DNA of 64,000 bases from Aptenodytes patagonicus. Taxonomy: Eukaryota; Chordata; Aves; Sphenisciformes; Spheniscidae. The notes beneath the pieces are model-generated. The model was not told the origin of the DNA, did no database searches, and worked only from the letters and a program-made list of their open reading frames with translations. Made by a program: the position numbers and the translations under genes. Positions 58,641-64,000 of the stretch are shown piece by piece; within the stretch, counting starts at the first letter, position 1; the number at the start of each line of letters is the position of its first letter. The stretch lies in the NCBI RefSeq assembly GCF_965638725.1, contig NC_134982.1, positions 9,019,201 through 9,083,200 on the forward strand, read 5' to 3'.

Positions 58641-61600
58641 ATAGAAAATTAATGTAATCCATTCTGTATGATCTATTGCAGGATTGGGGGGCTCGGGAGG
58701 TGGTACAGGGAGTAGGCAGGGGGTTGGCCATTATTAATTTGCAATACTTTCTTAGATACGTTAAGTTCCTGGAGTAGATTAACTCTCACTGACCTGGGGC
58801 TTGTTTGCTGTCATTCATGTAACTGTTGAGATGTTGTGGAACCTCTAACCTGAAGGAGAGTTTGCAGCTTTGCTGATGGCTCTGTGTTGTGTCAGTGTTT
58901 TCATAAGCAGATTGTATTTATCAACAAGGTATGCTCCCGGAAAAATATTTTGCTTCCACTTGCTACTTAATAGCTTTAAAGGGGATGGACGTTAAGGCTT
59001 CCAAGTGTCTAAAGGGGAAAAGAATGCAGGAAAGTAGTTGAGAAGTGTAAGTAACTCCTGTGATTGATATGACTGGAAGTAGCTGCAGGGATGGGAGCTG
59101 GGAAAAAGAGGGCTGAGGCCATCAAGTTTCTTAAACTCGATTGTTGCTGTATTATGGAAAAATCACCCTGATGTTTGGAGGAAAACTTTAAAAAACAGTT
59201 ATAGGCCTTTTTTTTCCTATCTTCTTCCTCATGTTAAAAAAGGCTCATTCATTCAAAGCAATACTAAATCAACCTTCTTACACCTCCTTTGCATGGCCAG
59301 AAGTTGCTAGATAGTATTCAGAGATGATGATCAAGGTTTGGATCTCTTACTAGTATGTGGAGTATTTGCTGCAGTCCGTTACCTACTGCAGTTGACACCA
59401 ACAGCTCCAGTGGAGTTCACATTCAGGACCCTTAGGAAAAGACAAAACTTGGACCATGCTGCGACAACTAAATCTATTTTCCTTTCAGCAGGGAGACTGA
59501 ACAAGATCATTGCAAGCTCTCCCTTGCAACTCTTTTATAACTGGAAGAAATAATTTGTGGACGAACAGATCTAGCACCAGTTTCAAGCTCTGTCACAGAT
59601 AGGGTAGAAGTTAAACACCCTAACAATGGTGTTCCTCCTTGTGTGAAGCTCTGCTGTCCTGCCCTTTCTTTGCAAGCCTTATGTTCAGACTGCAACTGTG
59701 CTGGGACTTGGCTATCTTTCATCACAAGTATGCACAACACTAGGTGTAGCCACTTGATCTTATTTTAACTTACTAGTGATTGCAGAGCATGTCTGATAAT
59801 CTCCCTGACCCTCATCTCCCTTGACATCGGTTCACAGGGAGGAGAGTGTTAAGCCTGCCAATGAAACCGGGTCTTCAGCTTGTTTTAGTGTTGCTGGGTT
59901 GATTTTTCTACGGGCCAAGAAGAAGACATCCAACATTAGAAATCCAAATTTTGTTTGGATCCCTGTTTTGAATTAAGCAACTGACGCTAGCTGTGTTTGT
60001 GACTTTAGGAAGCAAAACACCTACCACCCACCTTTTGCATTATCTTGTAAGCTGCGAGTTCTCTGAAGGACACCTAAATTTGTAGAGGGCATCTGGGCTC
60101 CGACACCATGGTGGGAATGGAGAGAAGGAACTGGAAACTACCACGCTAATATTCCCACTAGCGGAGAATCATAATGTGAAAGTTCAAGCATGAAATGAAG
60201 ACAACATGAATCTCTTTCCTTTTTCCACTTCATAATACCTGCAGCAGACAGGTAGGGGAGCTCTTATATTTAACACGTGAAAGTACCAGGAAACCCTGGC
60301 AATGAGGATTGGATCAATGTAGTTAGTTACTGCTGGAGTTTATACACATACATACTCCTCTTATCTCTGAAAAAGACAGTATCCACAGGCTCAATAAAAA
60401 ATAAAACGAAAAAATTAAAAAAAAAAGAGCAGGTGAGAATGAGGAGGGGGGCAAGGATGGCCTGAAAGAACTGTAGCAGCAGTGCTTTAAAAACACCTTC
60501 CTTTCACCATGACTTTTAGTGGAGCTGAGTTTCCACAGATCTTGTGTTAGCAGCTTGGTTTCTGTCCAATATTGGGGTGGAGATGGAGGGATTACATTGC
60601 ATCTTGTTTGTATAAATTAGTTGATAGATGAACACCCTGACCACATTTCCTTCTTTTAAATGGTAACAAAGCTTCAGTGGTACAACTTTCTCTCCATGTT
60701 GGCAAAATGCTGAATAAGGAGATCTTTCTCAAGATGTTCATGCCTCTCGAGCAACTGTGAAAACAATAAATTCCAAATTCTGTCCCATTTTGACTGCTGT
60801 TTACCTCCCCTCTTCCCCCCCCCCCCCTTCCCCCTCCCTATCTCTTTTCCTCTGCTTGCATATTTAGGACACTTACTCATCTGTGTAACTGTCTCATCTA
60901 TTTCCTGTAGGTCTCCTGCATAGTAGTATAAGCAATGAAATAACCTAATCAGCCAAGCACGTGTGCTCTTTCTTGCCTTGTGCATTTTCTCTTAGTTGTA
61001 TCTGTTTATCTCCTTGTCTCCAATATCTGCTTTTATCTATTAGTATGTCTTCTTTCCCATGTTTTATCCGTTAATACCTCTTGTTCAGCTGAGGATAAAC
61101 TCAGTAATAATTGCACTATAAAATGAAGAGTACGCTACATGTCTCTTATTGCTCAGGGGTCTGTTAATTGGAATTTATAAAGTTCAATAAACAGTAATCC
61201 AATAAGACCTAAACTCTTATTCATTTATCTTAGAGGTAATATCCAGGCTGCCAGCAGCAAGCTGGAAGTGGCTGAGCCACAAGCCTCGGTCGCACATGCA
61301 GAATGGATTTGTCTTTTTACCTCTCTGTAGTAGGTATCTGCAACTGTGAGTCTCCCAGCAAGCATGTCACCTTGGTGGAGCCTGACGGTGGGAGATGTTT
61401 TTCTCTCTGTTTGGGAGGCTTTGAAGGAACGTGGTAATAAGCAACTTATGCAAAGCAGAAGATAATGTTTTCCCTCATGTCTGGGCCTGGCTAGCAGATG
61501 CATGCAGAAGTAGTCAGTCCTGTGACTCCAGATGTTTTCCCTTTTTTTCAGTTGTATACTGCTAACTTAGAGTTAATTTAAAACACTGTTGTTCCCCCCC

Positions 61601-62175
61601 CCCCCCCCGAATTCTGCCTTTTAAACGTTAGCCACCTACTAGTGGTATCTGCTTTCCTCCTTCACTCTGGCCTAAATAACTGTTTATGAATCACACTGGG
61701 CATCGCTGGCTGATTTTCAACTCAGCCTATGTTTTAGTGGAGGGCGAGGACATCGAGCATCTCTGTGATATTTTTTCGGTACTGTGCTGAGAGCTCTGCA
61801 CATACAAGTACTAGATTTTCTGCAGTCCACTCCAGTTGCAGCCACTACTGGAGTCCAGAAGACACTGATCAGGTACTGTTCCTAAAGCTGTCCGAGAAAG
61901 CGCTGCAGATATGGGGTGAGATAGGGTTATGTTTCGAGTCCTCTTGTTGACTAGCAGGAGGCAGATAGAATAGCCTTGCCTTTTGGTAGCAAACAATTAA
62001 GTGTTCTGTAATACAATCCCTGCAGATGTTGTACCAAATATATCTCGGTAATAATGCAACTTAAATAGCAATGCATCGACTGGACTGGCTAAACAGATAA
62101 CATGATACCCGATTATTGGATCAGTGCATCAGTTTGGGAGCAAAAAGCGGTAGGACCTGGAAGTGTTTTACATGG
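58641..62175. other. Intron 1, unique DNA with C-runs
   Basis: C-runs of 13 (60815-60827) and 15 (61594-61608) bases and an A-rich stretch (60402-60427) occur. No exon or repeat family is seen. Confidence 0.5.
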
Positions 62176-62194
62176 GATGCTGGGAATTGTAGGC
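62176..62194 (-). promoter_or_regulatory. ZNF143/STAF-like motif
   Basis: The minus strand reads CCTACAATTCCCAGCATCC across this site, two mismatches from the ACTACAATTCCCAGCATGC motif of ZNF143. The same motif is carried by some interspersed repeats, so its origin may be a decayed element. Confidence 0.4.
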
Positions 62195-63111
62195 AGCACA
62201 CAAGAGGTATCCGGGTGACTTGCTACAAGCCTTTTGAAGAGTGGTACAACTGTGTGTTTGCTGCTAGCTGAAAGACAGACTGTGGAAAAATGATTTGTCA
62301 AACAACTTTTCCTGAAAGTCTTCTCTGGGTTGGTGGTTTGTGGTTCCCCCCCCCCCCAGCCAATAATTTTGGGCTTTTAAGCTGAGTTTATAAAGCTAAA
62401 TATATTGCTTAGGAAACCCCTTTGAAAATAGCATTTCAATATCTCAAAGTGTTTCCCAGGAAACCCCACATAAACCTTTCCAGCATGCAACAGTGTCTTT
62501 GCTCCTGGTAAAGAGTTGCTGTAGATCTGACAGATGCCTGGACTGGGGATTACACAGCTGAGCTGAGGGTCAGGAGTCTCATTGTCTCCTTGCTCTTCTG
62601 CAACTTGAAGCAAGACACTCTGTCAGCCGCTCTCCAGCAAAATGAGACTAATGCTGGTGGCTTCTCTTATTAGAAGTGCCCATAGTGCTTCTGCATTATT
62701 GAGTTACCTGGATGCTCAAAAAGTAGTTTGATCTTGGTTCTGTGGCATTTCTACCTCTGCTTCCAGGGGCTGGAGTTCCCCTGGATATTTTTACTGATGC
62801 CTACTTGTATCTTGCAATGGGATAAGAGCACCCTCCTAAGATTTTGAAGCAGTGATATTATGGCAGTGGTTTCTACATCATTGCCTATGCACTGATGAGC
62901 TCTTTGCAGCACGATGGGGTTGGCAGAAGTTCCCCAATTCAAAGCGACTAGGCAAATGTTCAGATAACTCCACTCAAAGGTTTTTTAGTCTAAGGTTGCT
63001 ACCTTGGGATCAGCAAGTCTTTGAGATGCAGATAGCAGAGGTTAAGAGACTATACTAGGGAGAGAGCATACATATTTGTCCTGTCCTTGTGCTTTTTCAC
63101 TTAATAGCCAT
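62195..63111. other. Intron 1, unique DNA
   Basis: A 12-base C-run lies at 62346-62357. No exon is seen. Confidence 0.5.
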
Positions 63112-63184
63112 TACTGACCACTGCCAGAGACAGGATACTGGGATAAATGGTCATTGGGCCTGACCCAGCAGGCTGTGGTTATAA
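63112..63184 (+). mobile_element. CR1 LINE 3'-end remnant
   Basis: GACCACTGCCAGAGACAGGA, TACTGGGATAAATGGTCATT and GGGCCTGACCCAGCAGG match the sense 3' end of sauropsid CR1 in order and spacing. This is the least diverged CR1 remnant in the window. Confidence 0.75.
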
Positions 63185-64000
63185 ACAGCCCTCCTGAGAC
63201 CCCTCTCTCTGCATTCTCTGGCTGCATAAATAACTTTGGGCCATCACACTGTTCTGAGAGCCTCAGCCATTTATCTAAAGTGAGGTGGGAGGAATCTCTG
63301 TCTCCGGGTCTATTCTAGTCAAGTAAAAACTAAACCCATAATGGTGAATGGCAAATGATCTCCAAAACCCAGAAGTGATATTGGACAAGGCAGTATATTT
63401 GGTGCTCTTTTTCTTTGCCCACTTTTGGTAATGAAAAACCATTTACTGAAGAAAACTGGACTTGTATAAACCCTTAATTCATCAGTGTGGCAACTGCAGC
63501 AATATATTTGATCCTTCCATACTTCAGTGTTGTAACAGCTTAATATTAGGTATTAGGATAACATATGTCCCTGATTTAAGAGTATTTACTTTTAGGGCTG
63601 TGGAAAAAATGTAGGCTCCATAGTGAGGAGACAAAAGGGACTTCAATTTTCACAGCTTTAGCACAGAAATGGACAAAAATCCTACCCTTGATTCAAAGCT
63701 TCAAAGGTGTAAAGTGAAGGCTCATTATGACCTGTTCTGTCAAATGAAGCACGGTAGTTGTTCAGAGGTAATATCCTCATATATTATCATGCTTAAAAAC
63801 AGGCAATGTCATAAACTTTTTGAAGCACCTAACATACTACAGAAACTGTTCAGGCTGGTAAAGTCACTAGTTAACATCTCTAAATCATGTAAAGCTGCCA
63901 GTGTTATATTGTTTCCTGACGTTTTCAAGGTCACCTGCCATTCTCACTATAAACTGGATTTTTTTTTTTTTTTTTAAGAAGGGAAATGCATCTACTCTGG
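63185..64000. other. Intron 1, unique DNA to window end
   Basis: A 17-base T-run (63959-63975) lies near the end. A 102-codon open frame (63669-63977) runs into that T-run and is unrecognised. No exon is seen. Confidence 0.5.

Larger units (their letters stand above)
12612..64000 (+). other. CELF4: CELF4 intron 1 (5' portion, runs off the window)
   Basis: The expected exon 2 peptide (starting CAFLTYC) was looked for by eye in the open frames and in DNA words coding for it and was not found. The intron is therefore at least 51.4 kb within this window. Vertebrate CELF4 is known for very long 5' introns, so this is expected. Confidence 0.8.

Noticed and set aside
61952..61967. CTCF-like word TAGCAGGAGGCAG
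   Set aside because: It differs from the core at two informative positions, and I saw no supporting context.
12612..64000. CELF4 exon 2
   Set aside because: I looked for DNA words and open-frame peptides encoding CAFLTYC and the following conserved segment and found none. This was a search by eye, so a tblastn would be decisive.

Overview
This window looks like nuclear DNA from a sauropsid vertebrate. It holds one clear protein-coding exon: the first coding exon of CELF4 (BRUNOL4), on the + strand at 12332-12611. The peptide begins [12 protein letters not shown] and ends inside RRM1 at a consensus splice donor. Remnants of CR1 LINEs, MIR-type SINEs, a Penelope-like terminal fragment and several short palindromic repeats fit a turtle or crocodilian better than a mammal or squamate. 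The species cannot be fixed from the sequence alone.

Layout. 1-9.9 kb is upstream intergenic DNA with no recognisable gene. It holds simple repeats, palindromic repeats (one carrying a perfect CRE), a possible CTCF site and an AT-rich block with homeodomain-type and C/EBP-type palindromes. 9.99-10.96 kb is GC-rich and CpG-rich in two blocks, the only CpG-island-like DNA here, so the CELF4 promoter probably lies between it and exon 1. 11.0-12.33 kb is the proximal upstream region and 5' leader, ending in a (TG)n tract and a long purine (GA) tract just before the start codon. 12.33-12.61 kb is the coding exon. 12.61-64.0 kb is the first part of intron 1; no exon 2 was found, so the intron exceeds 51 kb here.

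The intron carries a candidate expanded-spacing RE1/REST element about 0.37 kb past the exon, several (GT)n and poly-G tracts, scattered CR1 and MIR remnants, palindromic elements (two of them inserted inside MIR copies), and some repeat-free AT-rich blocks that look like conserved regulatory DNA by eye. All other open reading frames look like chance ORFs. I found no CRISPR array, RNA gene, intact transposon or second gene. The most interesting signals are regulatory: the RE1-like element in a neuronal gene, UG-repeats in the leader and proximal intron of a gene whose protein family binds UG-rich RNA, and the nested palindromic repeats.
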